Below are positions 1 through 7,862 of a stretch of DNA of 26,688 nt, one piece after another (within the stretch, counting starts at the first letter, position 1; each line of letters starts with the position of its first letter). This DNA is from Desulfurococcales archaeon (GTDB lineage: Archaea > Thermoproteota > Thermoprotei_A > Sulfolobales > Acidilobaceae). Under the pieces are notes generated by a model, which saw only the letters and a program-made list of their open reading frames with translations, had not been told where the DNA came from and did no database searches. The stretch spans positions 1 through 26,688 of the forward strand of contig JALUZI010000116.1 of assembly GCA_027012045.1 (NCBI GenBank). The letters are read 5' to 3'. The position numbers were made by a program, and so were the translations under genes.

Positions 1-163
1 TGCAACCGAGACCTCTTTGAACACCGACTAGAAAAACAGCCTCCTCTCCAAGAACACTATTGAACTCTACGCTGGATACTCTACCCTCCTCGAAATCCCG
101 GACAAGATGCCTTATCCGACGGTTCCTCGGGTAACCGCCTAGCACAGAGCAGTACACATCCAC
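1..163 (-). CDS. MetE-like methionine synthase, N-terminal fragment (runs off left edge)
   Basis: An open minus-strand frame runs from a GTG at 163 to the window edge, giving about 54 residues. It contains LGGYPRNRRIRHLVRDFEEG and then SSVEFNSVLGEEAVFLVG. This resembles the N-terminus of archaeal cobalamin-independent methionine synthase (UROD/MetE-like) proteins, which open with a GSYPR-type motif and a charged helix. The GTG at 163 is preceded by GGTGG at 175-171 with suitable spacing; a second in-frame GTG at 157 is an alternative. The gene diverges from tRNA-Gly. No catalytic zinc ligands are visible because only the N-terminus is present, so the family call is moderate and rests on short sequence similarity by eye. 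Confidence 0.5.
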   Translation of the reverse strand, partial: MDVYCSVLGGYPRNRRIRHLVRDFEEGRVSSVEFNSVLGEEAVFLVGVQRGLGC

Positions 164-207
164 CGTTAAACCACCAAGCCCAACTAATCGTTAAACCGGA
201 GATAAAA

Positions 208-218
208 TTCTTTAAACC
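208..218 (+). promoter_or_regulatory. Box A (TATA) promoter of tRNA-Gly
   Basis: TTTAAA at 211-216, with an A-rich stretch just upstream (GATAAAATTC at 201-210), lies about 31-36 bases before the first base of the tRNA. An archaeal transcript would then start near 238-243. Confidence 0.55.
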
Positions 219-246
219 CGTCTCACTCCGATACCAATGAATGGAG

Positions 247-322
247 GCGGCGGTCGTCTAGCCTGGACTAGGACACCGGCCTGCCACGCCGGGGGTCCCG
301 GGTTCAAATCCCGGCCGCCGCA
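247..322 (+). tRNA. tRNA-Gly(GCC)
   Basis: A full cloverleaf can be folded. The acceptor stem is GCGGCGG (247-253) with CCGCCGC (315-321), and the discriminator is A322. The D stem is GTCT/GGAC, with an 11-base D loop. The anticodon stem is CCGGC/GCCGG with loop CTGCCAC, giving anticodon GCC at 283-285. The variable loop has five bases, and the T stem is CCGGG/CCCGG around TTCAAAT. The CCA end is encoded at 323-325. There is no intron: the anticodon loop is exactly seven bases. The GCC anticodon reads glycine GGC and GGU codons. Confidence 0.97.
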
Positions 323-442
323 CCAAAACCAAAATGTTATACCGAGAGGACTTCTCCAGAATTACCAACTGAAAAGTAGCAACTAGGATTGCTTTGAACA
401 TATTTTGATTGATAGAAAATATCTCAGGGTTTATTCCAGTGC

Positions 443-449
443 AAAAATA
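443..449 (-). terminator. T-rich terminator after the ribosomal protein operon
   Basis: Directly after the uL15 stop codon, the minus strand reads TATTTTT. Archaeal termination commonly uses short T tracts without a hairpin. The site lies in the 124-base gap between the operon and the convergent tRNA-Gly gene, which holds nothing else I recognise. Confidence 0.4.
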
Positions 450-905
450 TTAAGACTGCTCTTCGGGAAGAACTACTTTACCGCCTGCCGCCTCTATTTT
501 TTCTATTGCGTTGCTGGTGGCTTTTGGAGCTATGACTACGAGTTTTCTAGTGACCTTGCCTCTTCCCGCAAGTTTCTGAGCTCCTAGCCTCGTTATATCT
601 ATTTTATACGCGTCGTTCTCCTTCTCCGCTAATCCCTGTTTCACTAGTAACTCCGCGTTTTCATCTAGTTCTCCCACGTTAACCACTTCTACTTCGTAGT
701 CTCTTATGAATGGCTTGTTGAACCCGTGTTTCCCGAACCACGTTGGCGCGTATTTTATTACCCACATCCAGCGGTGTTTGTGCATTCCCGCAGCTCCATG
801 GCCTCCATGGCTTCCCGGTCCTCTGTGCTGGCCTACTCTACCCCAGCTCATGGATCTTGTTCTACCCCTTAGTTTTCTGACCTTCCTCCTTCTTCTAACG
901 ACCAT
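450..905 (-). CDS. rpl15: Large subunit ribosomal protein uL15
   Basis: A 151-residue protein that begins with a very basic stretch (VVRRRRKVRKLRGRTRSMS). It carries the Gly/His-rich segment GQHRGPGSHGGHGAAGMHKH at residues 25-44, which is typical of archaeal uL15 and threads into 23S rRNA. The C-terminal globular part has an alternating strand/helix pattern ending in EAAGGKVVLP. uL15 is a late-assembling 50S protein. It is the last gene of the operon here; in many archaea secY and adk follow, but here the operon stops at a T tract. The ATG start at 905 lies 22 bases after the uL30 stop. Confidence 0.95.
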   Translation of the reverse strand: MVVRRRRKVRKLRGRTRSMSWGRVGQHRGPGSHGGHGAAGMHKHRWMWVIKYAPTWFGKHGFNKPFIRDYEVEVVNVGELDENAELLVKQGLAEKENDAYKIDITRLGAQKLAGRGKVTRKLVVIAPKATSNAIEKIEAAGGKVVLPEEQS

Positions 906-927
906 GGATTTCCACCTTCCTCCTGTT

Positions 928-1419
928 CTACATCATCCTCTTGACGAGATTGTTTATGTCCTTCGACCTGTACCCTAGTTCTCCGTTGTCATGGTAGTGT
1001 CTTTTTATTGATTTTTTGAACCCTTTTCTTGGCGGGTGGAGCCTGAAGAAGGGTTTCACTCCTTTCTCCTCTAGTTTGTGGTAGTGAAGTTCTCCAGTGA
1101 GCAATTTGTCTGCAAGCTCCTCTATCCCGTTTACCCCTAGGTTCTCTTTTACCCATTCATCCGTAAGGGGCTTGTCTCCGGTTATTCTCCCCCGTTTCCT
1201 AAGTAGTTCGACTAGTGTGTCCCTGTCTATTTCCCCGTAGGTGGTCCAATACTCCACTTTCCTGAGCATGTCTCGTATCCCGTTTAGGCTAGAATGGTAT
1301 AGTGATGCCGCAAACCTCCTCCTCAGGCGTAGGAGGTCTAGAGCTTTCCTTACCTCTGGATGTAAATCTGCTGTACCCCTGATCCGTATAACTAGATAAA
1401 GGCTTCCGTTATTGCTCAT
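928..1419 (-). CDS. rpl30: Large subunit ribosomal protein uL30
   Basis: A 163-residue protein. Residues 6-60 form the conserved uL30 ferredoxin-like core (LYLVIRIRGTADLHPEVRKA), and the rest is the archaeal/eukaryotic-type extension, including the basic HPPRKGFKKSIKRHYHDNGE segment near the C-terminus. The length matches archaeal rather than bacterial uL30 (about 60 residues). The ATG at 1419 is preceded by GGTG on the minus strand within the 19-base gap after uS5. It sits between uS5 and uL15 in the canonical order. Confidence 0.95.
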   Translation of the reverse strand: MSNNGSLYLVIRIRGTADLHPEVRKALDLLRLRRRFAASLYHSSLNGIRDMLRKVEYWTTYGEIDRDTLVELLRKRGRITGDKPLTDEWVKENLGVNGIEELADKLLTGELHYHKLEEKGVKPFFRLHPPRKGFKKSIKRHYHDNGELGYRSKDINNLVKRMM

Positions 1420-1438
1420 ACTATATCACCTTACGATT

Positions 1439-2077
1439 TTAGATTTTAGTGGCTTTGAGCCAGTCTACGGGTGTTACGAAGTAGTACGTGTTCCTCAGCG
1501 CGTTATAGGTAGCTCTCGCGAAGTTATACGTTGTCCTGGTTTCTCCCCTTGTCTGGCTCCACACGTCTCTTATACCTGCAAGCCTCAATACAACTTTAGC
1601 CGCATCGCCTATTACAAGTCCGGTCCCCTTAGGAGCGGGTTTCAACACTACTTCTACACTGCCGCTTTTACCCCTTACAGTATAGGGCACAGAGTGTGCT
1701 TCCCCACAGGTACACTCCCAGCTACCACAGCCTCTTCTTACCGGGGTTATGTTAAGTTTAGCGTTAACAATAGCCTTCTCTATAGCCTGCCTCAGCTGCC
1801 TCGCCTTACCTTTACCTATGCCTACGAAACCGTCCTCGTTCCCGACTACAACTGTAGCCCTGAACTTAGTGACCCTTCCAGCGTCGGTCATCTTTTGCAC
1901 AATCCTTACATCCAGTACTTCATGCTTCAAACCAGGGAGAAGAAAATCTATGATCTCAGGCTCTAGTATAGGCATGTTCCTGGCAAATATCTCTTCTATA
2001 CTAGTTATCATACCCTCCTTGACCATCCTACCGACTCTGGTCCTAGGCTCCCACGATCCTTCCAGCTGTACACTCAT
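1439..2077 (-). CDS. rps5: Small subunit ribosomal protein uS5
   Basis: A 212-residue archaeal/eukaryotic-type uS5. The double-stranded-RNA-binding-like domain is seen from about residue 48 ([20 protein letters not shown], then [17 protein letters not shown]). The C-terminal domain includes [19 protein letters not shown]. The Cys-containing insertion [14 protein letters not shown] is characteristic of archaeal uS5 and eukaryotic S2. uS5 sits near the mRNA entry channel and affects decoding accuracy. The ATG overlaps the uL18 stop codon (ATGA), so the two are probably translationally coupled. Confidence 0.96.
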   Translation of the reverse strand: MSVQLEGSWEPRTRVGRMVKEGMITSIEEIFARNMPILEPEIIDFLLPGLKHEVLDVRIVQKMTDAGRVTKFRATVVVGNEDGFVGIGKGKARQLRQAIEKAIVNAKLNITPVRRGCGSWECTCGEAHSVPYTVRGKSGSVEVVLKPAPKGTGLVIGDAAKVVLRLAGIRDVWSQTRGETRTTYNFARATYNALRNTYYFVTPVDWLKATKI

Positions 2078-2706
2078 GCTTCAACCACCTCTTCTCCTTG
2101 TGCTTCAATATACTCTTTGTAATCATCCTTTATCCTGGAAAGAACCTCGTCGAAATGAGCAGGTAACTCTTCAGGAGGCAGGCCGTTCTTCAAGTACTGG
2201 GAGAACAAGCGTTCATACCTCTCCGGATCCTCCTCCTTCAGCATCTCGGCATACTTAGCAATATGCTCTCCCCTGATCCGGTCCTCGCTGGGAATCATCT
2301 CTTCACTGTGGGGTATATTCATTCCCGCATCAAGAGCTCCCTTAAGCGCTGCGAACACCTTTCCACCTGGAACAGGTGTTACAAAACCTATGTCTAAGAC
2401 GGCTTCTTTTACACCTTCTTTTAACGCTCTAGCACCCGCAAGGAACCCCGTTAAATATGCTGCAGAAGTATTGCCCATACCGCCTTTCCACCCGTACTTC
2501 TTCGCCAGCTCCCTGCTGTGCGCGGCTACCAGCGTCTCATCCCCTTCAGGTTTAGCCTTTATCAACTGAATATTGACGTATTTCAGCGTTGGCCTAACAG
2601 TGAACCTTATCTTCCTTGACATGATCACTATGTATCTTTTCCTATAATTCGTCTTTCCCTCTCTTCTCCTTCTCCTCGGAACCTTGTATTTAGGTCCTCT
2701 ACCCAT
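2074..2706 (-). CDS. rpl18: Large subunit ribosomal protein uL18 (5S rRNA-binding)
   Basis: A 210-residue uL18 of archaeal/eukaryotic (L5e-like) size. The basic N-terminus [20 protein letters not shown] is followed by the 5S rRNA-binding core ([20 protein letters not shown]) and an acidic C-terminus ending [11 protein letters not shown] chose the ATG at 2706 because GGTGG at 2716-2712 is a good SD site for it. An in-frame GTG at 2715 lies inside that SD and is unlikely to be the start. With uL5 it forms part of the 5S rRNP. The stop overlaps the uS5 start by four bases. Confidence 0.95.
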   Translation of the reverse strand: MGRGPKYKVPRRRRREGKTNYRKRYIVIMSRKIRFTVRPTLKYVNIQLIKAKPEGDETLVAAHSRELAKKYGWKGGMGNTSAAYLTGFLAGARALKEGVKEAVLDIGFVTPVPGGKVFAALKGALDAGMNIPHSEEMIPSEDRIRGEHIAKYAEMLKEEDPERYERLFSQYLKNGLPPEELPAHFDEVLSRIKDDYKEYIEAQGEEVVEA

Positions 2707-2720
2707 ATTCTCCACCCTGT

Positions 2721-3179
2721 CTACTCCTCTCTAAGTATACCGTGTTCTTTCATGTATCTCTTCAGGCTGCTAAGATTGTGGAACATGCCGCCTTTAGCTA
2801 GCCTGTAGAGCCTCCTGTAAGTTTTTCTGTCAATTACCTCCTTGTCCCTGAGGTACTTGAGGTATCTCCTAATCTTCCTAATCCTGTTTATCCAATCCTC
2901 CTTGGGATCCATCCTAGCGCTCTTAACGCCTTTCCTCTTACCATAGCCTCTCCTATGCCCTTTCTTCCTCTTCTCCCTTCTCTCAAGCCAGCCGCTATGG
3001 CTATTCCCCTTCTTAGGCTTGACACTTATTAATCCCTGCCTAACCAGACCCCGTATGTCCTCCCTCGTTATAGCATCCGCTATATCATCGGCTACCTCAG
3101 GGTCAGGGTTAATCCAGATCCTGGACTCTCCGACTCCCAGCACGCTAGCGGCCAGCCTTCTTTGAAGCTTATAGTCCAC
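2721..3179 (-). CDS. rpl19e: Large subunit ribosomal protein eL19
   Basis: A 152-residue eL19, a family absent from bacteria. The N-terminal globular part ([19 protein letters not shown]) is followed by the basic rRNA-contacting segment with [17 protein letters not shown] around residues 74-90 and a long charged helix to the C-terminus. The GTG start at 3179 overlaps the last base of the eL32 stop codon, so translation is probably coupled. Order eL32-eL19-uL18 is the usual archaeal arrangement. Confidence 0.95.
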   Translation of the reverse strand: MDYKLQRRLAASVLGVGESRIWINPDPEVADDIADAITREDIRGLVRQGLISVKPKKGNSHSGWLERREKRKKGHRRGYGKRKGVKSARMDPKEDWINRIRKIRRYLKYLRDKEVIDRKTYRRLYRLAKGGMFHNLSSLKRYMKEHGILREE

Positions 3180-3574
3180 TACAGCATCCCCCCATTAGCC
3201 ACTCTAATACCACGTTCCCTAGCAGCTTCAATGATTTTATTCTTAAGCCTTAACCCTACAGACGATGAAATATAAACAATCTCGGTCTCCGGATCCACAT
3301 TGTCGAGATCGCTGAGCGTTCTAACCCATACAGGCTTCAACCCTGACGGGTGAAGGCCCCGTATGTCTCTTGGGCTACCATAGCCTACTTTGACTATTGG
3401 AGGATACCCTTTAAGCTGTAGACGCATCTTGTTGTCTATACCTTTAGGCTTCCTCCAAGACTCCTTTCTACCTAGCTTCCAGAATCTCCAGGATAGGTAC
3501 CTAACGAACTTTATTTTCCTCCTCCTAAACCTGTATATTCTATTCCTCTTACTCGAGATTGACTCACTGCTCAT
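3179..3574 (-). CDS. rpl32e: Large subunit ribosomal protein eL32
   Basis: A 131-residue eL32 (archaeal/eukaryotic-specific). Hallmarks are FWKLGRKESWRKPKGIDNKM at about residues 31-50 and GYPPIVKVGYGSPRDIRGLH at about residues 56-75. These are followed by a strand-helix-strand C-terminus (EIVYISSSVGLRLKNKIIEA). It contacts 23S rRNA domains on the 50S subunit. The start overlaps the end of uL6 by four bases, consistent with tight coupling in the operon. Confidence 0.95.
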   Translation of the reverse strand: MSSESISSKRNRIYRFRRRKIKFVRYLSWRFWKLGRKESWRKPKGIDNKMRLQLKGYPPIVKVGYGSPRDIRGLHPSGLKPVWVRTLSDLDNVDPETEIVYISSSVGLRLKNKIIEAARERGIRVANGGML

Positions 3575-4122
3575 TCTTCAACCACCTTTTTCTTATAAAT
3601 ATACACACCATCCATGAACTTCCTCCTATCAAACCCCTTTATCTTAGTGGCTAACTCTATGTTAGCAGCGGTCTGCCCCACAGCCTCAACGTCTATACCC
3701 TCCACTATAACGTCCTCTCCCTTGACCGATACTTTCACACCGGGCATTATCCTCGCGACTCTAGGAGACCTCTCTCCGAGGAAATTGTTTATGAGAACCT
3801 TGTCGCCCTCGACCTTGACTGTAATCGGGAAGTGGGAGAATATTATCTTCAGATAATACTTGTATCCCTTCGTCACTCCGATGAACATGTTTTTGATGTG
3901 TGCTATGACAGTACCCACTTTAGCCCTATCCTTGGCCTTGGCGAAGTAAGCCTCGGCCACGACCTTGTTATCCTCCACACGGAGTAGCAGTGGCTTCATA
4001 TGGCTGAAATCTCTCTCTAACCTACCTTTAGGCCCCTCAACAGTGACCTTCAACCCATCTATGGAAACGTTAACACCTTCTGGAATTGGGGCCTCTCGCC
4101 TGACATGGACGTCTCTAGCCAC
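3571..4122 (-). CDS. rpl6: Large subunit ribosomal protein uL6
   Basis: A 183-residue uL6 with two similar domains. The first includes VSIDGLKVTVEGPKGRLERD; the second includes VEGDKVLINNFLGERSPRVA and later VKGEDVIVEG. This is the duplicated fold expected of uL6, which binds near the sarcin-ricin loop. The start is GTG at 4122, chosen because GGAGGTG precedes it by seven bases. It lies 18 bases after uS8 and overlaps eL32 by four bases. Confidence 0.95.
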   Translation of the reverse strand: MARDVHVRREAPIPEGVNVSIDGLKVTVEGPKGRLERDFSHMKPLLLRVEDNKVVAEAYFAKAKDRAKVGTVIAHIKNMFIGVTKGYKYYLKIIFSHFPITVKVEGDKVLINNFLGERSPRVARIMPGVKVSVKGEDVIVEGIDVEAVGQTAANIELATKIKGFDRRKFMDGVYIYKKKVVEE

Positions 4123-4140
4123 AACTATACACCTCCACCT

Positions 4141-4542
4141 TCAATACACGTAAGCTATCAACACGCCACCTGTCTTCTTTTCAATGGCTTCTCTATGACT
4201 CATAACACCGTGAGGCGTAGACACTATAAGAACCCCTATATCCCTACTAGGAAGGAATTTCTGGAGTTCAACCGGCATTTTACGTAGATCCTTATAGCTT
4301 ACAGACATTCTAGGCTTTATTACCCCGGTTTTATTTATCCTACCAAGTAATTGTACCTTAAACTTACCCCATCTCCCATCGTCTATATACTCGAACTCCC
4401 CGATGTAACCCTCTCTTTGCATCACTTTTAACACAGCCGCAATGAGCTTGGAGGATGGCATTATCACTACTTCCTTCTTATTCCTGACAGAGGCGTTGTA
4501 AATAGAGCTTAACGCATTAGCCAGCGTGTCCAGCATTACCAT
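4141..4542 (-). CDS. rps8: Small subunit ribosomal protein uS8
   Basis: A 133-residue uS8 beginning [17 protein letters not shown], the normal N-terminus of archaeal uS8. The C-terminal [19 protein letters not shown] is the conserved 16S rRNA-binding signature. I chose the ATG at 4542 because GAGGTG sits six bases upstream. A longer frame from a GTG at 4551 would start inside that SD site and adds only three residues. uS8 is a primary 16S binder that organises the central domain. Confidence 0.95.
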   Translation of the reverse strand: MVMLDTLANALSSIYNASVRNKKEVVIMPSSKLIAAVLKVMQREGYIGEFEYIDDGRWGKFKVQLLGRINKTGVIKPRMSVSYKDLRKMPVELQKFLPSRDIGVLIVSTPHGVMSHREAIEKKTGGVLIAYVY

Positions 4543-4552
4543 CACGTTCACC

Positions 4553-4717
4553 TCAACTATACTTCTTGAATCCTAGGGATGGGGCGAGTTCTCTGAAGCA
4601 TTGCCTGCAAAGGTAAATCCCGTACTTCTGGATTACAGCATCCCTGGTACCGCATCTCATACATTTCTGGGCTCCACGCCCCATAACTTTAGGCTTCGGA
4701 GGTCTGTACTTACCCAT
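4553..4717 (-). CDS. rps14: Small subunit ribosomal protein uS14 (zinc type)
   Basis: A 54-residue short uS14 starting [19 protein letters not shown]. Two CxxC pairs (CMRC and CRQC) make the four-cysteine zinc site of the zinc-binding form. The ATG at 4717 is six bases after a strong SD (GAGGTGG), which itself overlaps the uL5 stop codon. A frame opening at 4738 would have to translate through that SD and add seven residues (MGMRWWL) not expected in the family, so I reject it. Coupling to uL5 is likely. Confidence 0.95.
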   Translation of the reverse strand: MGKYRPPKPKVMGRGAQKCMRCGTRDAVIQKYGIYLCRQCFRELAPSLGFKKYS

Positions 4718-4728
4718 CAGCCACCACC

Positions 4729-5292
4729 TCATACCCATTGAACATTAAGCATCTCGGATAAAAGCACCATGGTCTCCTCGGGCTTCACCCTGTGCCTTAG
4801 AGGTATATGGCTCCTCCTGTTCCTCTTCCTTCTCACAATACGGTATCCTGGTCTCTCTATGGTTAATATTACATCCATACCTATTATACCGAGCTCTGGA
4901 TCGTATTTTACCCCTGGAAGCGAGATGTGTTCTTCTATGCCGAAGGACACGTTTCCATGCTGGTCTATGCTGGAAGCCTTGAGTTTACGGGCAACAGCTT
5001 CAAGGGCCTTGTCTAGAAATTCTAGGGCCCTCTCTTTTCTAAGAGTAACCATAACCGCTATGCTCTCCCCTTTCCTCACACCGAAAGCTCTAATAGTTCT
5101 CTTAGCCTTCCTGTAAACCGGTTTCTGGCCTGTGTATGACTCTAGGAATTGAGCTACTTTCTGTAGTCTCTCACCGCCATATCCCAGGCTAACATTAACA
5201 GTGACCTTGGCAATCCTAGGCTTTTTCATTGGGCTTTTCTTCCATTCCTCGAGTATTTCACTGTATTTCTCTGCTGTCAGTACGCCGCTCAC
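4729..5292 (-). CDS. rpl5: Large subunit ribosomal protein uL5 (5S rRNA-binding)
   Basis: A 187-residue uL5. The pattern [20 protein letters not shown], then [20 protein letters not shown], then [20 protein letters not shown] is diagnostic of the family. Two GTG codons compete as start. The one at 5292 forms a GTGA overlap with the eS4 stop and has GGAGGG nine bases upstream; the one at 5298 adds two residues. I prefer 5292. uL5 bridges 5S rRNA and the P-site tRNA region of the 50S subunit. Confidence 0.94.
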   Translation of the reverse strand: MSGVLTAEKYSEILEEWKKSPMKKPRIAKVTVNVSLGYGGERLQKVAQFLESYTGQKPVYRKAKRTIRAFGVRKGESIAVMVTLRKERALEFLDKALEAVARKLKASSIDQHGNVSFGIEEHISLPGVKYDPELGIIGMDVILTIERPGYRIVRRKRNRRSHIPLRHRVKPEETMVLLSEMLNVQWV

Positions 5293-6050
5293 TTCCACGC
5301 ACCCTCCGGAAGAGTTATCTCAGGCTTATCTCTACCTATGACAAAGATGTAGTCCATACTTGTCTGGAACTTCTTACCATAAGGATCTTCTATCGTCACG
5401 ACACCCCTGTAAAGCCTCATACCCCTCTTATACTCCACTATCCTACCGACCCTGCCAACGTTCCTTCCACCGATCACGATAGCCACAGCGTTCTTCTCGA
5501 ATGGGAAATAGTCAAGTATCTCCTGGCTAGGGAGCTCCAGTTTAACCGTTCCAAGTGTTTTATACTTGTCTTCCACAGGATTACGGGGATCCTGCACTTT
5601 CACAACAATGTTCCGCCCGTCATGGAGGTTTAGCTGTATATTGCCTCCCTTCACAGTGGTTTTATCCCTTATTAGCGAGAGCTTGTACTTTCCTTCCTCC
5701 TTGGGTATTGGTTGTAAAGCAAAGAATTTCACCGGGTAGGGTATGAACCTATAGTACTCGTCAGTATCAACTATTCTTACTACATCCATGAAACCAACCG
5801 GGTACTTGTAATCCCTTCTTATCCTACCATCAACCTCAATGTGGCCTTCAGAGATTATTTTCCTAGCCTCCCTCGCATTGTCGGCTAATTGCAGGACATC
5901 CCTTACTATAACTAGAAGCGGAAGACTCATATGGGATGGGTGAGGCCCCGGCCTCGGCTTTACAGCCCACTTATGCTTCTTCCTAAGTATAGGCCAAAAC
6001 GCCGGTGTGTTAAGCGCCTTAAGCCTTCTCTGGCCACCCATTCTAGCCAT
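5289..6050 (-). CDS. rps4e: Small subunit ribosomal protein eS4
   Basis: A 253-residue eS4, found only in archaea and eukaryotes. The N-terminus MARMGGQRRLKALNTPAFWP is followed by KPRPGPHPSHMSLPLLVIVR. An S4-type RNA-binding domain lies at about residues 50-90 (AREARKIISEGHIEVDGRIR). The central beta domain follows, and a KOW-like segment GGRNVGRVGRIVEYKRG lies at about residues 194-210. The ATG at 6050 follows GAGGTG by eight bases. The 48-base gap upstream is the largest inside this half of the operon and holds a possible internal promoter. Confidence 0.95.
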   Translation of the reverse strand: MARMGGQRRLKALNTPAFWPILRKKHKWAVKPRPGPHPSHMSLPLLVIVRDVLQLADNAREARKIISEGHIEVDGRIRRDYKYPVGFMDVVRIVDTDEYYRFIPYPVKFFALQPIPKEEGKYKLSLIRDKTTVKGGNIQLNLHDGRNIVVKVQDPRNPVEDKYKTLGTVKLELPSQEILDYFPFEKNAVAIVIGGRNVGRVGRIVEYKRGMRLYRGVVTIEDPYGKKFQTSMDYIFVIGRDKPEITLPEGAWK

Positions 6051-6087
6051 TCTATCTACACCTCTCCTAACAACCTAGTTTACAATG

Positions 6088-6098
6088 GTATTATATAG
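6088..6098 (-). promoter_or_regulatory. Possible internal box A upstream of eS4
   Basis: Just after the uL24 stop, the minus strand reads CTATATAATACC, a good TATA-box match. A start about 25 bases downstream would leave room for the GAGGTG ribosome-binding site and the eS4 ATG at 6050. It could be chance in an AT-rich spacer. Confidence 0.3.
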
Positions 6099-6479
6099 TT
6101 ACTCTCCGCCCCCGCCTCTCCTTTCGAGTATAGCCCTTCTCCTAGCATCATCCAAGTTGAGCTTAACTATCATAACGTTCGATGGGTGAATGGGAACGAA
6201 GACCTGGTCTCCACTAGCTTTCTTCCTTGTAACCCCGTCAATGTTAATCGTATAGGATGAAAGGTTTACCCTAACAACGTTTCCCTCTACTCCACTGAAT
6301 TCACCGCGCATAACCTTTACTCTGTCTCCCTTATGGACTGGGAGGGACCTTACACCATATTTCTCGCGTAGCTCTCTAGACAGTGTTGCCGACATCTGTT
6401 TCTGCCTGAGGTGTAGTGGGGCATTGTAGAGTGCTTTCCTCTGTTTCCTAGGCTGTTTACTCTTAGTTAGCCTCGCCAT
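6099..6479 (-). CDS. rpl24: Large subunit ribosomal protein uL24
   Basis: A 126-residue uL24 with the basic N-terminus [20 protein letters not shown] common to archaeal/eukaryotic L26-type proteins. A KOW motif lies at about residues 50-72 ([20 protein letters not shown]). uL24 is one of the initiators of 50S assembly. The C-terminus ends in a Gly-rich ERRGGGGE, slightly unusual but harmless-looking. It lies 14 bases after uL14. Confidence 0.95.
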   Translation of the reverse strand: MARLTKSKQPRKQRKALYNAPLHLRQKQMSATLSRELREKYGVRSLPVHKGDRVKVMRGEFSGVEGNVVRVNLSSYTINIDGVTRKKASGDQVFVPIHPSNVMIVKLNLDDARRRAILERRGGGGE

Positions 6480-6493
6480 ATTTTGTCACCTCA

Positions 6494-6916
6494 TCATATG
6501 ATTAGGGTGGCTAGGTTAGCTATTCTCGGGAATCTCTCGGCTGCTTCTTTAGCTATTGGTCCTCTGATCTCCGAGCCTCGCGGTGTTCCATCCGGGTTGA
6601 CAATAACTACGGCATTATCCTCAAAGGCTACCCATGTCCCGTCAGGCCTTTTGAAGGGTCTTTTCTGCCTTACAATAACCGCGTGTACTATCTGCCTCCT
6701 CATGTTAGGAGTGCCTTTCTTTACCGACACTACAACTATATCCCCGACACCAGCGAAGGGAAGCCTCCTAAGCCTACCCTTATACCCGGGGACCCCGATA
6801 ATCAGAACCTCCTTTGCACCGCTATTATCAGCCGTTTTCACCCGGCTCCCCACTTGGAGGCCCGCATTTATCTTTCTCCTCGAAGATGTGACGCTAACCT
6901 TTACTTTCGAAGGCAT
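6494..6916 (-). CDS. rpl14: Large subunit ribosomal protein uL14
   Basis: A 140-residue uL14. The beta-barrel core is recognisable: [40 protein letters not shown], and the conserved end [20 protein letters not shown]. uL14 lies at the subunit interface, and in archaea its surface is where anti-association factor aIF6 binds. It starts with ATG at 6916, one base after the uS17 stop, so the two are closely coupled. Confidence 0.96.
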   Translation of the reverse strand: MPSKVKVSVTSSRRKINAGLQVGSRVKTADNSGAKEVLIIGVPGYKGRLRRLPFAGVGDIVVVSVKKGTPNMRRQIVHAVIVRQKRPFKRPDGTWVAFEDNAVVIVNPDGTPRGSEIRGPIAKEAAERFPRIANLATLII

Positions 6917-6917
6917 T

Positions 6918-7271
6918 TCACTCCACCCTCTTCTTGTGTCCTATAACTACGAACCTTATTGTTTTAGATATAGGCCGGGTCTCCCCGATAACCACTATGT
7001 CCCCCTCCTTAACATCGATGCAGGGAGGCAGATAAGCATGTATTTTCTTAGTCCTCTTCTCATATCTCTTATATTTCTTAGAGTAGTAGAGATAACTATG
7101 GGACACTACAACCATACTGGGAGCCTTAGCTTTCACTACTTCACCGGTAAGTATAACTCCTCTTACCTTCAACGTCCCGTGCCAAGGACAATAAGGACTG
7201 TCGCACGTCTTCTTCGGTGGTTCTACTCCTGGGATCCCAACGTTTTTCACTAACTTCTTAACAGGCAACAC
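6918..7271 (-). CDS. rps17: Small subunit ribosomal protein uS17
   Basis: Archaeal/eukaryotic uS17 of about 117 residues. The N-terminal [20 protein letters not shown] is the archaeal signature, and the OB-fold core follows ([15 protein letters not shown], then [20 protein letters not shown]). The reading frame opens at a GTG at 7277, but that codon is part of the SD GGAGGTG (7281-7275). The real start should be GTG 7271 or TTG 7268, both properly spaced; I give 7271. uS17 is a primary binder of 16S rRNA. Confidence 0.93.
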   Translation of the reverse strand: MLPVKKLVKNVGIPGVEPPKKTCDSPYCPWHGTLKVRGVILTGEVVKAKAPSMVVVSHSYLYYSKKYKRYEKRTKKIHAYLPPCIDVKEGDIVVIGETRPISKTIRFVVIGHKKRVE

Positions 7272-7280
7272 ATACACCTC

Positions 7281-7565
7281 CTACCCGCGTCTAAACGCCT
7301 CTTTCACCCTATCTTCCGGTCTGTGGTTTATTAGTTCTCCGGTTACCCTAACCCATGTATTATCGGGTAGTCTAAACAGGAATACTGCGCCACCTTTAAA
7401 TACTTTAACAACCCTCCCATCATTCTGCTTTATCCACAGCATGTTTTTGGTCTCCCACCACACCGTTCCCTCCAATCCTTCGAGCAACCTATTAGTGTGC
7501 TCTTCCACGATTACATGCAACCCTATTAGCTCGTGTCTGACAAGGTTTCGCTTAGTATACCTCAT
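7281..7565 (-). CDS. rnp1: RNase P protein component 1 (Rnp1, Pop4/Rpp29 family)
   Basis: A 94-residue protein with the Rpp29 barrel pattern: HELIGLHVIVEEHTNRLLEG, GLEGTVWWETKNMLWIKQ, and KGGAVFLFRLPDNTWVRVTG. It is a protein subunit of archaeal RNase P, which trims tRNA 5' leaders. In many archaea its gene is embedded between uL29 and uS17, as here. The ATG at 7565 has a weak SD (TGAGGCG) about ten bases upstream. A 93-base spacer separates it from uL29. Confidence 0.93.
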   Translation of the reverse strand: MRYTKRNLVRHELIGLHVIVEEHTNRLLEGLEGTVWWETKNMLWIKQNDGRVVKVFKGGAVFLFRLPDNTWVRVTGELINHRPEDRVKEAFRRG

Positions 7566-7658
7566 GATTTAACGCCTCAGGAATATTCTATGGTTCAAGG
7601 AGAAGATGAGCAAGAGAAGCGAATGGAAAAGCTTTCCAATAAGGAGCCTGGAGGATTT
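7566..7658 (-). other. 93-base spacer between uL29 and Rnp1, with a small hairpin
   Basis: This is the longest gap within the ribosomal operon. On the transcribed strand it carries an inverted repeat, TGGAAA-GCT-TTTCCA (7638-7624), followed by a pyrimidine-rich run. No start-to-stop frame of useful length is visible. In several archaea a gene for eIF1 (SUI1 family) occupies this position; nothing of it is left here. Confidence 0.5.
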
Positions 7659-7862
7659 TCACTGTTTTTTAGATGCGAGTTCTTCCTCTCTGTTGACAGT
7701 AAGGATCCTAGCTATATCCCTTTTCAACACCCTGATTTTACCAGGGTTCTCTACAACGCCTCCCCTGACTTTACCCCTTAGATTTATGAGCTCACTCCTA
7801 AGCTCCTCCAGTTTCTTCATTCTTTCCTCTCTACTCATACTTCTGATTTCCTTTATCTTCAC
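7659..7862 (-). CDS. rpl29: Large subunit ribosomal protein uL29
   Basis: A 67-residue two-helix protein. The pattern IRSMSREERMKKLEELRSEL-INLRG, then NPGKIRVLKRDIARILTV, is the classical uL29 signature. It lies near the polypeptide exit tunnel and helps form the docking site for SRP and other factors. The GTG at 7862 forms a GTGA overlap with the uS3 stop, and GGTGG lies six bases upstream. The C-terminus is a short charged tail (REEELASKKQ). Confidence 0.94.
   Translation of the reverse strand: MKIKEIRSMSREERMKKLEELRSELINLRGKVRGGVVENPGKIRVLKRDIARILTVNREEELASKKQ

Noticed and set aside
1412..2258. Long plus-strand open frames
   Set aside because: They are antisense to uS5 and uL18 and show no family features or ribosome-binding logic.
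6483..7253. 256-residue open frame on the plus strand
   Set aside because: It lies antisense over uL14 and uS17, whose products are unmistakable, and its translation has no recognisable domain.
7566..7658. eIF1 (SUI1) gene between uL29 and Rnp1
   Set aside because: Only 93 bases are available and no frame with SUI1 features exists there.
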